Assembly: GCF_003313325.1 (NCBI RefSeq) | Contig: NZ_QMHQ01000001.1 | Span: 1,426,001 to 1,490,000 of the forward strand | Direction of reading: 5' to 3' | DNA length: 64,000 nt | Origin: Pedobacter namyangjuensis | Lineage (GTDB): Bacteria > Bacteroidota > Bacteroidia > Sphingobacteriales > Sphingobacteriaceae | Shown here: piece after piece, positions 28,568 through 39,387 of the stretch | How the letters are laid out: every line of letters starts with the position of its first letter | Position numbering within the stretch: position 1 is the stretch's first letter | Program-made: the position numbers and the translations under genes | The notes under the pieces: model-generated | The model's input: the letters and a program-made list of their open reading frames with translations, nothing else | What the model was told of the DNA's origin: nothing | Database searches by the model: none

Positions 28568-29170
28568 TTACTTTTTATCTTTTGTATAAGCTTCGTTTAA
28601 GCCTTTTAAAACTTCACTTGTAACATCTAAGCTTTCGTCTGCAAATAATATAGCGCTATTACCTTTAGCATAGGTTAGAACCATTTTATACCCTTTTGTT
28701 TTAGCGTATCCTTTTAGGTAATCGGCAACTTTGTTGTAAAGTGCTTCTTGCTCTTTTGCTTGCTCGTTTTGTAAAGCAGCGCCAGCGTTTTGTTGGTAAG
28801 CTTGTAATTCTTGTTGTTTACGAGCTAAACGTTGCTCTGTAGCTGCTCTTTGGTCGGCTGCTAAAGTTCCTTGTTGTTGTTGGTATTGTTGCACCTCACG
28901 CTGAAAAGCCTGTTGTTTAGAAACTAGATCGCCTTCGGCAGCTTTGCCTTTAGTTTCCATTTTAACTTTAAGGTCTTTAAAGTACTCGTATTTAGTTAGT
29001 AACGAATCAGAGTTAACGTAAACAATTTTATCTGTTGCAGTTACCGCAGCGGTTTCGCTTTTTGTTGTGTTTGTTTCGGTTTTTGCATCCTTGCCACCAC
29101 AAGCAGTTAATGCAGTTGCTATAGCTACAGCAGTTGCAATGCTGCTTAGTTTTTTGGTTGAAATATTCAT
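28568..29170 (-). CDS. OmpH/Skp-family lipoprotein
   Basis: 200 residues. A lipoprotein signal peptide ends LTAC, with Cys24 as the lipid site. The body matches Skp/OmpH: KIVYVNSDSLLTKYEYFKD, then a long Gln-rich coiled coil (about 80-150) and a C-terminal KMVLTYAKGNSAILF segment. Skp chaperones outer-membrane proteins; lipidation is a variant that would tether it to a membrane. Divergent from gyrB. Confidence 0.9.
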   Translation of the reverse strand: MNISTKKLSSIATAVAIATALTACGGKDAKTETNTTKSETAAVTATDKIVYVNSDSLLTKYEYFKDLKVKMETKGKAAEGDLVSKQQAFQREVQQYQQQQGTLAADQRAATEQRLARKQQELQAYQQNAGAALQNEQAKEQEALYNKVADYLKGYAKTKGYKMVLTYAKGNSAILFADESLDVTSEVLKGLNEAYTKDKK

Positions 29171-29258
29171 GCTTAATTATTAAATTTTAGCAAATATAAA
29201 AATCAAAACGGACTATCCTAAAAAACGAGTTTTTTTAATGATTTTAACACTCAAATAG

Positions 29259-29267
29259 TTATCCACA
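29259..29267 (+). promoter_or_regulatory. Consensus DnaA box upstream of gyrB
   Basis: TTATCCACA, a perfect match to the DnaA-box consensus, 58 nt before the gyrB ATG and upstream of a possible -7 box (TATTTTTG at 29294-29301, no good -33). Only one copy seen. Confidence 0.5.
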
Positions 29268-29277
29268 TCTACCTTAA

Positions 29278-31284
<2,007 letters not shown>

Positions 31285-31311
31285 CCCCTGAATCTTTTAA
31301 TAAGATAATAT

Positions 31312-31343
31312 AAGCCCTTCAAGTTATTCTTGGAGGGCTTTTT
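31312..31343 (+). terminator. gyrB terminator
   Basis: Twelve-bp stem (31312-31323 with 31329-31340, one G-T pair), loop TTATT, T-run. Confidence 0.92.
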
Positions 31344-31620
31344 GTTTGCTTTTACTGTAGGCCGTCATGCTCAAACTGAAGGGCGTCGTAATGCTTTTGT
31401 TAATCGCAGTATACAACATATATATTCGGCACTAGATAGATACCACAAACAGGGTTCATTTAAACCAGGTTTGGATAGCATAGTTTTTGCAGGATAGTAG
31501 CACTGAATTTTGTGCAATAGCCCCGACAGCAACGAGCAGGAGCGAAGCGACTAAAGTGAATGGCGGGAGTAACATCAATTATAACAGTATTTTGCGCTTC
31601 GAATAATAAAATTGAAGCAT
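31344..31620. repeat. Intergenic region with dispersed-repeat fragments
   Basis: No gene seen. About 31365-31400 resembles common bacterial GTCATGCT/CTGAAGG repeats. 31514-31572 is a minus-orientation copy of the GC-rich dispersed family (GCAATAGCCCCGACAGC..., GGCGGGAGTAAC). The rest is AT-rich with no recognised feature. Confidence 0.5.
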
Positions 31621-31655
31621 AAAAAAGCCCCTTTCAGCTATGTTTGAAAGAGGCC
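31621..31655 (-). terminator. Bestrophin-gene terminator
   Basis: Stem GCCCCTTTCA with TGAAAGAGGC; the single mismatch becomes a G-U pair in minus-strand RNA, and a T-run follows on that strand. Confidence 0.85.
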
Positions 31656-31677
31656 TATATTTGGTTAGCGTTATTAA

Positions 31678-32604
31678 TTACAAGATGTAGTAAGAGCCAA
31701 TGCCCTCTTTTTCTACTTGAGGCATATCTTCGTATAATTTATTGTCATCTAACATTTGGCATAAATCTCTCTCAATTGTTCTGCAGATAGTAGTTGTTGG
31801 TGTATCTGTAGGTTTGTTTTCGAAAGGATCTTGCAAGTGAACAGCCATTTTCTCTACTAATAGGAAAAATGCGGCAATGGCAACAACCAGCGGAATTTCC
31901 ATATAACCGAAAAACTCTATTAAACCAAATGGCAACAAAACAATAAATAAATGGATAGACATACTGATGTATTTGCTGTAAGTAACCGGAAAAACGGTGT
32001 TTTTGATACGCTCGCATCCGCCCATGTGGTTACATAATGCCGTTAGGGTTTTGTTAAGCTCTACCTGTTGATATTGATTTATCCAGCCTTCATGCAATGC
32101 TTTCTTAAGATCCATTGCATGCAACTCTAACAAAGCTACGGTAACATTACGCTGATTTTTAACAAAATCCAACTCGTCTTTATCCAAATACCTCTCTAGC
32201 CCTTTATAAGAAGAAAAACCTCTTAGTCCTTGACTGAGCGCATTGCACCATGCAATTTGTCTTTTAATAAATTTACTTTTAAATCGTTCTACCTCTTGTA
32301 ATTGGTACGGATTCTCTACAAAAGATATGATTTGTCGGCCCAATGTTCTCGAATCGTTTACAATGGCGCCCCAAATAATTCTTGCTTCCCACCACCTATC
32401 ATAAGCTTGGTTAGATCTAAACGCTAATAAAAGCGAGATTACTGTACCCAACAATGCGGGAACGGCGATTGGAATAGAAATTCTGGTAACATGAAAGTTT
32501 TGGTAAAGTATAACGATACCGACCGAGTAGGCTACTACAAATAGCAATTCGGTTTTAATCTTTCCAAAAATATAGGTGAGCGGAATATTATTTCGTAACA
32601 GCAT
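31678..32604 (-). CDS. Bestrophin-family anion channel
   Basis: 308 residues. Matches the bacterial bestrophin/UPF0187 (YneE) family: hydrophobic N-terminal helices, the conserved SLLLAFRSNQAYDRWWEAR segment and late helices near 215-250 (LFIVLLPFGLIEFFGYMEIPL in part). These proteins form pentameric anion channels in the inner membrane. The preceding Usp-like gene is 29 nt upstream on the same strand, so the two are likely co-transcribed. Confidence 0.93.
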   Translation of the reverse strand: MLLRNNIPLTYIFGKIKTELLFVVAYSVGIVILYQNFHVTRISIPIAVPALLGTVISLLLAFRSNQAYDRWWEARIIWGAIVNDSRTLGRQIISFVENPYQLQEVERFKSKFIKRQIAWCNALSQGLRGFSSYKGLERYLDKDELDFVKNQRNVTVALLELHAMDLKKALHEGWINQYQQVELNKTLTALCNHMGGCERIKNTVFPVTYSKYISMSIHLFIVLLPFGLIEFFGYMEIPLVVAIAAFFLLVEKMAVHLQDPFENKPTDTPTTTICRTIERDLCQMLDDNKLYEDMPQVEKEGIGSYYIL

Positions 32605-32633
32605 AAAAATTAGGTAAATGGTTAATAACTAAA

Positions 32634-33131
32634 CTAGGCGCTTAAAACTTTTTCTCCCTCAACAGGCATTTTGGTTTCAAACAATTTCTCTTCGCTAGAG
32701 AACTCGTTAATGTCAACTTCAAACACTTCGCAACCGCAACGTTTGGTTAAAGTGTTCGGGTTTATACTGTATTTGTTAATTGCTTTAAAATTATACTCTT
32801 TTGGGTAAGCTATACAGGTGGCATTACATCCGTCTATAAAATTTTTAAAAGCCGCTACAGTACTTCCGTAAAAGTATTCTACACCAATAAATTTTATGTG
32901 GTTTGGATATTTCTTTTTGTAAGCTTCCGCTTGTGCGTAAAACTCATCACTTATGTTTTCGTAATCTTTACTACGGCGACTTAACATTAACATATCTGTA
33001 ATAGAATCAGATAATTTGAAGGCGTGCATAAAAATAATACCTATATCCTGAGGCTTATTTGTAACTACTAATGAATCGATAATTTTAAGGCTTTCTACAT
33101 TAAAGTCTGTTGGCACTAATACGGTTTTCAT
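32634..33131 (-). CDS. Universal-stress-protein-like protein
   Basis: 165 residues, cytoplasmic. The start MKTVLVPTDFNVESLKII matches the beta1-Asp-loop of the Usp fold, but the usual C-terminal GxxG-9x-GS/T ATP-binding motif is missing, replaced by a Cys-containing segment (TKRCGCEVFEVD). It is therefore a divergent Usp relative, probably not binding ATP in the standard way. Likely operon with bestrophin. Confidence 0.7.
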   Translation of the reverse strand: MKTVLVPTDFNVESLKIIDSLVVTNKPQDIGIIFMHAFKLSDSITDMLMLSRRSKDYENISDEFYAQAEAYKKKYPNHIKFIGVEYFYGSTVAAFKNFIDGCNATCIAYPKEYNFKAINKYSINPNTLTKRCGCEVFEVDINEFSSEEKLFETKMPVEGEKVLSA

Positions 33132-33475
33132 AGCTCTTCTTGTTTAATTAATGATTAAATTATTTATACAAGTTTACGAGCGAGATATTATAGCGAAATA
33201 AGAGCGAGATTAGAACCGCATTAGAATTTCAGATAAATAGAATTTTGTTGGCAAAAATAGAGCTGAGAATAGCTTAACTGGAATGAAAATCAAATTTAAA
33301 AAAGTTTTTTGAAAATGAAAGTCGGCATTTTATAGTTTCTTCAGTCCTGCTTTTGCCTATAGTCCTCGTTCGTTCCTCAATCGGGCTATTTGGCGCAATC
33401 AGGTTTAAAAACTTTGTATTTTGCTACTATCGCAGGTTTTAACTACAAGCTTTTTGCCCTTAATCTAAATGGTTG
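33132..33475. repeat. Intergenic region with a dispersed-repeat copy
   Basis: 344 bp without a gene. 33341-33408 (GTCCTGCTTTTGCC ... GGGCTATTTGGCGC ... ATCAGGTTTA) is a plus-orientation copy of the GC-rich dispersed family also seen at 36272, 47462 and 54949. The flanks are AT-rich; nothing else recognised. Confidence 0.55.
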
Positions 33476-34825
33476 CTATTTTACCGGGAGTATTACTTTT
33501 ATTTCGGTTCCAATTAACTCTTTAGAACTTATGCCAATGCTACCGCGATGTAAGCGGATAATATTTAAGGATAAGGGAAGTCCGACGCCATAGCCTTTAA
33601 AGTCTGCAGTATTAGATGCACGGTAAAAAGGTTCGAAAATATGTTGTACATCGCTTTGCGGAATACCAATACCTTGATCTTTAACGGCAATGGAAAGCAT
33701 ATTTTGTTTGCTCTCTAAAGTTACCTTTACCGGCTTGTTATTAGAGTATTTGCAGGCATTGCTTACAATATTGGTTATAGCAAGCTTTAGTAAGTTTTTG
33801 TTTGCCTTTAAGGTAATTTGATCTTCATCTTCGGGTAGCTGGCTAAAATCAATTTCAATTTTACTTTCTGGGTGAACTTGGTTTACCGTTCCCTGGATTT
33901 CCCAAATTAACTCGTCGATACGAACTTGCTCCCAAGGTTGGTTTTTGCCATTAAAACCAGACTGTGCCAACCCAAGTAAGCTGGTTAAAATATGCTCCAG
34001 TCTGTCAGATTCGTCTTTAATTTTACTTAAAGCTCTTTTTTGCATTTCTGGGTTTGCAGATGCTTTTATGGCTAATTCTACCTCGCCACTTATAATGGTC
34101 AATGGCGTTCGCAACTCGTGAGAGGCGTTGCTGATAAAATTATTCTGCGTTTCGAATGCGGTCTCCAATCGATTAAGCATGTTGTTAAAAGTTTGTGAAA
34201 GTTGAGACATTTCATCGCTTCCCGGAACTTCCAATCGTAAGTGTAAATTTTCTGCCTTAATCTTTTTTACGCTTTTAATGATATTTCGCAAAGGCTCTAA
34301 CATATAGTTAGAAAATTTCCATCCTACTATAAAAGACAAAACGATAGAGAATACAAAGCCGGCAATCAAAATTTTCTGTAAATCTTTTAGTTCTCTAAAA
34401 CCAAAGGGATCATTGGCAGAAACGATAATGAAATAGTCTTGATTGTTGGCACGCACAAATTTTCCAGCATAAAAATGATTTTCTTTTCTGTACCTAGCGA
34501 TTTTGCCACTATTAATGCGTTCAAAAAAATCATCGGGCAGATGTACGTCTAAGACAGGTTTTTTGTTGTCTTTTTTTGCTATTACATACTCTTTTTCATC
34601 TGGCAGCCGTTCCAAGTATTGGTTACGAACCTTTGCATAAACGTTATCGCTTTTATCGTCAGACAGTCTAATTTCTGCAGCAAGGTTAACTCTCGCCTCC
34701 AAACGTTTGTAAAAATCTTCAAAAGCAAATTCATTGCTAAAATACCACACAAATCCGCTTAACAACGAGATAATAACCGCTGATAAAATGGCAAAAAGTA
34801 AGGTGATTTTTTTAGCAATGTTCAT
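33476..34825 (-). CDS. Sensor histidine kinase
   Basis: 449 residues. Membrane helices at about 7-29 and 152-172 flank a roughly 120-residue extracytoplasmic sensor region. HAMP follows (173-225), then HisKA with phospho-His236 (SHELRTPLT) and HATPase_c with N, G1 (DQGIGIP), F (FEPFYRA) and G2 (GYGVGLPLS) boxes. It overlaps its response-regulator gene by one nucleotide (stop/start TGATG-type arrangement), so the pair is coupled. Stimulus unknown. Confidence 0.96.
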   Translation of the reverse strand: MNIAKKITLLFAILSAVIISLLSGFVWYFSNEFAFEDFYKRLEARVNLAAEIRLSDDKSDNVYAKVRNQYLERLPDEKEYVIAKKDNKKPVLDVHLPDDFFERINSGKIARYRKENHFYAGKFVRANNQDYFIIVSANDPFGFRELKDLQKILIAGFVFSIVLSFIVGWKFSNYMLEPLRNIIKSVKKIKAENLHLRLEVPGSDEMSQLSQTFNNMLNRLETAFETQNNFISNASHELRTPLTIISGEVELAIKASANPEMQKRALSKIKDESDRLEHILTSLLGLAQSGFNGKNQPWEQVRIDELIWEIQGTVNQVHPESKIEIDFSQLPEDEDQITLKANKNLLKLAITNIVSNACKYSNNKPVKVTLESKQNMLSIAVKDQGIGIPQSDVQHIFEPFYRASNTADFKGYGVGLPLSLNIIRLHRGSIGISSKELIGTEIKVILPVK

Positions 34826-35502
34826 TAAGCATCTTTTAAAACGTAGCCTAAACCAATGGCTGTATGTATAAGTTTAGACGAGCCGGGCCTGTCAATCTTT
34901 TTTCGCAAGTAGTTTACATAAACATCAACTACGTTTGTGCCTAGATTAAAGTCTATATCCCAAACATTCTCTAAAATATCAATTCTCGATAAAATTTTAG
35001 CTTTATTCTTTGCCATGAACTCTAACAAACGATATTCGGTTGCCGTTAACGTAATTTCGCGTTTGCCACGTTTTACGGTTTTTGCAGTTAAATTTATATA
35101 CAAATCGGCTATGCTAATTACTTGGTCGTTTAAGATAATGCCATTGTAGCGCCTTAAGAGCATTCTTATGCGTGCAAAAAGCTCAGCAAATTTAAATGGT
35201 TTAATTAAATAGTCGTCTGCTCCATTATCTAGCCCGTTAACCACATTTTCTGTAGTGCCTAAAGCTGTAAGCATAATAATTGGCGTAGTCGGCTTTTCTT
35301 TTTTAATTATTTTGCAAAGTTCCAATCCATTTATTCCGGGTAGCATGATGTCTAAAATAATCAAGTCGAACTGGTTTTCTTTTGCCATTTTTTCGCCGAT
35401 TAAACCATCGGGTGCAACGCTTACGTTAAAACCTTCTTCACTTAAACCCCTCGAAATTACCGATACCACATTTGGCTCATCTTCAACTAGCAATAAATTC
35501 AT
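34825..35502 (-). CDS. OmpR-family response regulator
   Basis: 225 residues. Receiver domain (1-120) with acidic pocket ED at 7-8, phospho-acceptor Asp51 in LIILDIMLPG and Lys near 101 (DDYLIKPF), then a winged-helix DNA-binding domain (LTATEYRLLEFMAKN, TVVDVYVNYLRKKID-like). It acts with the downstream sensor kinase. Targets are not evident. Confidence 0.96.
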   Translation of the reverse strand: MNLLLVEDEPNVVSVISRGLSEEGFNVSVAPDGLIGEKMAKENQFDLIILDIMLPGINGLELCKIIKKEKPTTPIIMLTALGTTENVVNGLDNGADDYLIKPFKFAELFARIRMLLRRYNGIILNDQVISIADLYINLTAKTVKRGKREITLTATEYRLLEFMAKNKAKILSRIDILENVWDIDFNLGTNVVDVYVNYLRKKIDRPGSSKLIHTAIGLGYVLKDA

Positions 35503-35604
35503 TGATGCAAATATTCTTAAAATTTGATAAAGATTAACAGCTTAATTAGCAAAATGTTAGAATTTCTGCGCTATTTTAACACAAATTAAACATATCACAA
35601 GCAT

Positions 35605-35641
35605 AAAAAACAAAACCCCGCCTTGTTAGGCAGGGTTTTGT
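35605..35641 (-). terminator. Terminator after the SRPBCC gene
   Basis: CAAAACCCCGCC and GGCAGGGTTTTG around TTGTTA; the mismatch is a G-U pair on the minus strand. T-run on that strand. Confidence 0.87.
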
Positions 35642-35655
35642 TTCTATATACCAGA

Positions 35656-36192
35656 TTATTTTCCAGCTTCAGATTTTTCTTTTAGAAATTTTAGGCCATC
35701 TTCAAAATCTTTTCCAATCATACTGTCCATACTCACAAAAACGCCCATCCATTTGCTAATGATATTATTTTCTCCAGAAATTGTCCAGGTAACTTTATTT
35801 CCGTCTCCAGTTGGTGAAATTTCAAATTTTGTATCCGCTATGCTTTCCCAAGGCTCTAAAAATTTCATTTCTATATCAACTAATTTGTTGGCTTCTACAC
35901 TTCTTATTTTCATTTGCCCGCTTCCGGTTTCTTTACCTTTCCAAGTGTAGGTATGCCCGGGCTTGCCAACCGACCCGGTAATAGTTGTTTTGGCAGTTGG
36001 TTCCATTTTAGACCACGGATTCCATTTGTAAAACTCATTTAGGTTCGCAATATTGTTGTAAACGACGCTATCTGGCGCATTAATGGTTACAGAACGGCTA
36101 GCCGAATAGGTTTTTGGCAAAAACATGCCACCTACTAAAATTATAACCGCTAAAGCCACGATTGTAAATCCGAATACTTTTAAAAATTTCAT
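35656..36192 (-). CDS. SRPBCC (START-like) membrane-anchored protein
   Basis: 178 residues. An N-terminal membrane anchor (about 5-25) precedes a polyketide cyclase/SRPBCC ligand-binding fold (YSASRSVTINAPDSVVYNNI, FYKWNPWSKMEP, GDGNKVTWTISGENN). It probably binds a hydrophobic ligand at the outer face of the inner membrane; ligand unknown. Single gene with its own terminator. Confidence 0.85.
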   Translation of the reverse strand: MKFLKVFGFTIVALAVIILVGGMFLPKTYSASRSVTINAPDSVVYNNIANLNEFYKWNPWSKMEPTAKTTITGSVGKPGHTYTWKGKETGSGQMKIRSVEANKLVDIEMKFLEPWESIADTKFEISPTGDGNKVTWTISGENNIISKWMGVFVSMDSMIGKDFEDGLKFLKEKSEAGK

Positions 36193-36374
36193 AATAGTTT
36201 GTTTGGTTTATTAAATTTAAACATAAACGTTTTAAAACTAAAATTTTCGAAAAGCAAGTTAATGCAATAGTCAGCGTTCGTCCCGCTTTACTTACAGCCA
36301 CAAGAAAAATGTGGCTTTCATGCAATCGGGTTTAGCTTACAAATACCGGTGCAACTATGTTTTGTCTGCTGTTG
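36193..36374. repeat. Intergenic dispersed-repeat copy
   Basis: 36272-36334 resembles the GC-rich dispersed family (GTCCCGCTTTACTTACAGCC, AATCGGGTTTA). It includes an internal GCCACAA/TTGTGGC-like inverted repeat around AAAAATG. Confidence 0.5.
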
Positions 36375-37037
36375 CTAATTTGGTTTAGCAGGTGCGCCTT
36401 TAAGGTTTAGGTCTTTCAACGCAATTCTAACATCACGCATAAAACCAACACCAGGATCTGTTTTTTGTGTCTTGTAGTTTGGATTTGTTTCCTTCCAAAG
36501 CAGATCTTTTTTGAAAAGGTTGTGCTCGTAATGGCCAATTAAATGGGTGATTGGAAATTTCTTAGCCAAATGTCTAACAAGTAATTCGTTTGCTTTCAGC
36601 TGTGCTTTAGTTAAGGGATAATCTGCACTACCTACATTCTCTACACCAATTGCACAATAGTTTAAGCCAATAACGTGGCGGGCAAAAACGGTATCGGGCA
36701 ATAATTGGTAAACTGTTCCATCTCTATCAATTAGGTAATGTGCCGATACGTTTAGGTTACTAGCGTTTGCGAGGTTTTGTCGCCCATCTAACGTAGATTT
36801 GTTAAATGTATGAAATGTGCTCATAAAACTCTTTGAGGCTGTCCAATGCAGTACAACCATTTGAGGTTTAATGGTGGCTTCTTTTTGTATAAGTCCGTGT
36901 CTGTTTTTTAAGTATTCTAAAGAAAGTTTTTTTCTGGTATCATCAAACAAAATAGGTTTCTGCACAATTTTTAATTCTTGCGCAAAAGAAATAGAAGTGA
37001 GCAAAACTAAAACTGTAATATTAAAAAAAGCTTTCAT
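36375..37037 (-). CDS. N-acetylmuramoyl-L-alanine amidase (Amidase_2)
   Basis: 220 residues with a signal peptide ending ISFAQ. The Amidase_2 fold is seen: zinc ligand His in MVVLHWTAS, the NVSAHYLIDRDGTVYQLLPD block, IGVENVG and the HLIGHYEH motif. It would cleave the bond between muramic acid and L-Ala in peptidoglycan in the periplasm. It is 5 nt downstream of the retropepsin-like gene, so they are co-transcribed. Confidence 0.93.
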   Translation of the reverse strand: MKAFFNITVLVLLTSISFAQELKIVQKPILFDDTRKKLSLEYLKNRHGLIQKEATIKPQMVVLHWTASKSFMSTFHTFNKSTLDGRQNLANASNLNVSAHYLIDRDGTVYQLLPDTVFARHVIGLNYCAIGVENVGSADYPLTKAQLKANELLVRHLAKKFPITHLIGHYEHNLFKKDLLWKETNPNYKTQKTDPGVGFMRDVRIALKDLNLKGAPAKPN

Positions 37038-37042
37038 AATAC

Positions 37043-37465
37043 TTATTTGTATAAACGTAATATCCTCTTCTCGTAATCAATTTTTGCTTTGTACTTCATT
37101 AAAATATCGCCACCAATAATAGCTGCAATAGGCGGATGACCAAGCATTAAATACGTATCGGTTACACTTTGCAAATCAAGTGCAACTGCCGGATAATCCT
37201 TTAGTTTTAATTTGCCTACATTTAGCTTTGGTATTACACCTTGTAAAGTTGTAGAAGTACTAAAAATGGTGGCAGCTTGCGCTTCTTCGCTAACGGTTAT
37301 GTCGCTAATGTGCTTTTCCATAAGTCCTTTGTCAAATACAGAACGAGAAGCGCCAGTGTCTAAAACCGCAAAATGGGTTTCGCCAAAAACAACAATTTCC
37401 ACCAAAAGGTGGAAACCGTCATCTTGTAAATTAATAAGTTCCAAAGGAACTGTTATTGTTCGCAT
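37043..37465 (-). CDS. Retropepsin-like aspartic protease-fold protein
   Basis: 140 residues from the ATG at 37465 (MRTITVPLELI). The single aspartic-protease motif AVLDTGASRSVF appears near residue 35. One such half-domain would act as a dimer, as in retroviral proteases. No signal peptide, so cytoplasmic. Substrate unknown. Followed after 5 nt by a periplasmic amidase gene. Confidence 0.83.
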   Translation of the reverse strand: MRTITVPLELINLQDDGFHLLVEIVVFGETHFAVLDTGASRSVFDKGLMEKHISDITVSEEAQAATIFSTSTTLQGVIPKLNVGKLKLKDYPAVALDLQSVTDTYLMLGHPPIAAIIGGDILMKYKAKIDYEKRILRLYK

Positions 37466-37539
37466 ATAGTATTCTGGCCACCAGAGCAAAGTAAAAAATC
37501 TAAAAGTAGATTCCTCGTTTTTTTGATGACAAATTATGT

Positions 37540-38478
37540 TTATACCAATTTCATTTCGGCCAATACACTATTCATGTTGCGTACAGCATCGGCACTTTTG
37601 TTAAACGCAGCTTGTTCTTCCTCGTTTAGTTTATAGTCGATAATTTTTTCCCAACCATCTTTTCCAACAATTACCGGAACGCCCAAACAAATATCATTCT
37701 GGCCGTATTCGCCATCTAAGGCTACACAGCAAGTAAAGAGTTTTTTCTCATCACGAACAATAGATTCTACCAATGCTGCACCTGCAGCACCTGGAGCATA
37801 CCAGGCAGATGTGCCTAATAATCCGGTTAAAGTGGCGCCGCCAACCATGGTGTCGGCTGCAACTTTTGCTAAAGTAGCTTCATCCAAAAGTTCGCTAACC
37901 GGCAAACTTTGGTAAGTAGCATAACGCGTCAACGGAATCATGGTAGTATCACCATGACCGCCAATTACAAAACCTTGCAAATCGTTTGAGTTGCAACCTA
38001 AAGCAACACTCAAATAATATTTAAAACGAGCACTGTCTAAGGTGCCGCCCATTCCAATAATTCTATTTTTTGGTAAGCCTAAAGATTTCAATGCCAAATA
38101 GGTCATGGTATCCATAGGATTGCTAATTACAATAATAATTGCATCTGGAGAATACTTAAGAATATTTTCTGCTACACCTTTTACAATTCCTGCATTAATT
38201 CCAATTAACTCTTCACGAGTCATCCCCGGTTTACGTGGCAAACCAGAAGTAATTACAGCAACTGCAGAACCAGCGGTTTGACTATAATCGTTTGTTACGC
38301 CTTTAATTTTTGTATCGAAACCTAACAAGGTAGCAGTTTGCATCATATCTATGGCTTTACCTTCGGCAAAACCTTCCTTAATATCTAGCAACACTAATTC
38401 TTCGGCTAATTCTTTTCTAGCAATGTTATCGGCACAAGTTGCGCCAACAGCGCCAGCACCTACTACAGTTATTTTCAT
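37540..38478 (-). CDS. mdh: Malate dehydrogenase
   Basis: 312 residues, LDH-like malate dehydrogenase. NAD-binding GAGAVGATCADNIA at about 7-20, Asp at the end of beta2 (LLDIKEG), substrate-binding Arg in GLPRKPGMTREEL and catalytic His in GGHGDTTMIP. Oxidises malate to oxaloacetate in the citric acid cycle. Single gene on the minus strand. Confidence 0.97.
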   Translation of the reverse strand: MKITVVGAGAVGATCADNIARKELAEELVLLDIKEGFAEGKAIDMMQTATLLGFDTKIKGVTNDYSQTAGSAVAVITSGLPRKPGMTREELIGINAGIVKGVAENILKYSPDAIIIVISNPMDTMTYLALKSLGLPKNRIIGMGGTLDSARFKYYLSVALGCNSNDLQGFVIGGHGDTTMIPLTRYATYQSLPVSELLDEATLAKVAADTMVGGATLTGLLGTSAWYAPGAAGAALVESIVRDEKKLFTCCVALDGEYGQNDICLGVPVIVGKDGWEKIIDYKLNEEEQAAFNKSADAVRNMNSVLAEMKLV

Positions 38479-38625
38479 ATTATAGACAATTTAAATTTGG
38501 TTCAAGAAATTGTTTTCATGCCCAAGATATAGAATTGCATTAGTTTACCCAAATGATGCGCAAATTAATTAGGGCTTATGATAATTTATTTACAAAGCAT
38601 TGAACGGTGCCCACCATATTGAACC

Positions 38626-39093
38626 TCACTTTATCGGCACCCATATTTCTTCTTCCGAATCAGGAGAATTGTTCTTGTATTTTTCTCCTAAAATTTCAAA
38701 ATGTGGGCGGTTGTCTATTTCATAACCTGAATTTGGTAGCCACGAACCGAAAATGAATTGAAAAGTTTTATAGCCTTCGCTGGGCGAACCTTTGTGTAGA
38801 AATACTGCGTACTTACCCTCTGGTAATAAAAAAGTTTGCATTTCTTTCGGGATATTATCAAAATCTTCCACTTCTGCTAAAGCCCATTTTGTAAAATGCG
38901 AACTTAAATTGCTATGATCATGATTTTGCAGATAAACCTGCAGGGAAAATAACATAGTATTTAACGCATTAATTTCCTTTCTTCTAGGCATAAAACTACG
39001 CCACAATTCCATGGTTCTATCTTCTGCTAGAGACATTTCTAAACGCAGACCAATTAATTTTTTAGAAGAAATATTTTGTATACGAAGGAACAT
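38626..39093 (-). CDS. GyrI-like small-molecule binding protein
   Basis: 155 residues. Matches the GyrI-like/AraC effector-binding fold (KKLIGLRLEMSL at the start, LPEGKYAVFLHKG, FQFIFGSWLPNSGYEIDNRPHFEI in part) without a DNA-binding domain. Stand-alone versions bind or hydrolyse small molecules. Role here unknown. Confidence 0.88.
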   Translation of the reverse strand: MFLRIQNISSKKLIGLRLEMSLAEDRTMELWRSFMPRRKEINALNTMLFSLQVYLQNHDHSNLSSHFTKWALAEVEDFDNIPKEMQTFLLPEGKYAVFLHKGSPSEGYKTFQFIFGSWLPNSGYEIDNRPHFEILGEKYKNNSPDSEEEIWVPIK

Positions 39094-39159
39094 TTTTAAT
39101 TTTTTTCGAAGATATAAACTGCAAGCTAAAATTGTTGCAAAGGTTTAAGTAAAATAAGC

Positions 39160-39330
39160 CTGATTGCAGGGAAAAGCTCCCGATTTTTCATCGGGACTTG
39201 CACCGAAAAGCAGGACATAATAAACCGAAAAGCTTTTGTATTTGCCTTGCTGAATATTTTAGGCAAGAGATTTCGTAGGAAATTGCTTCGCCTAGCTCGC
39301 AATGATGCGATAGGGCAGATGTTGATAATT
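39160..39330. repeat. Dispersed-repeat cluster upstream of dnaE
   Basis: 39170-39225 holds CTCCCGATTTTTCATCGGGA-type hairpin sequence and a minus-orientation copy of the GTCCTGC...AATCAGG family. 39265-39315 contains the reverse complement of the common CATTGCGAGC...GAAGCAAT bacterial repeat. The dnaE frame is open through this region but is not coding there. Confidence 0.6.
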
Positions 39331-39387
39331 CACAGACAAATCCACATCAAAATTTCTTTATTTTTGATTTCCAACATTTCCCCAACT

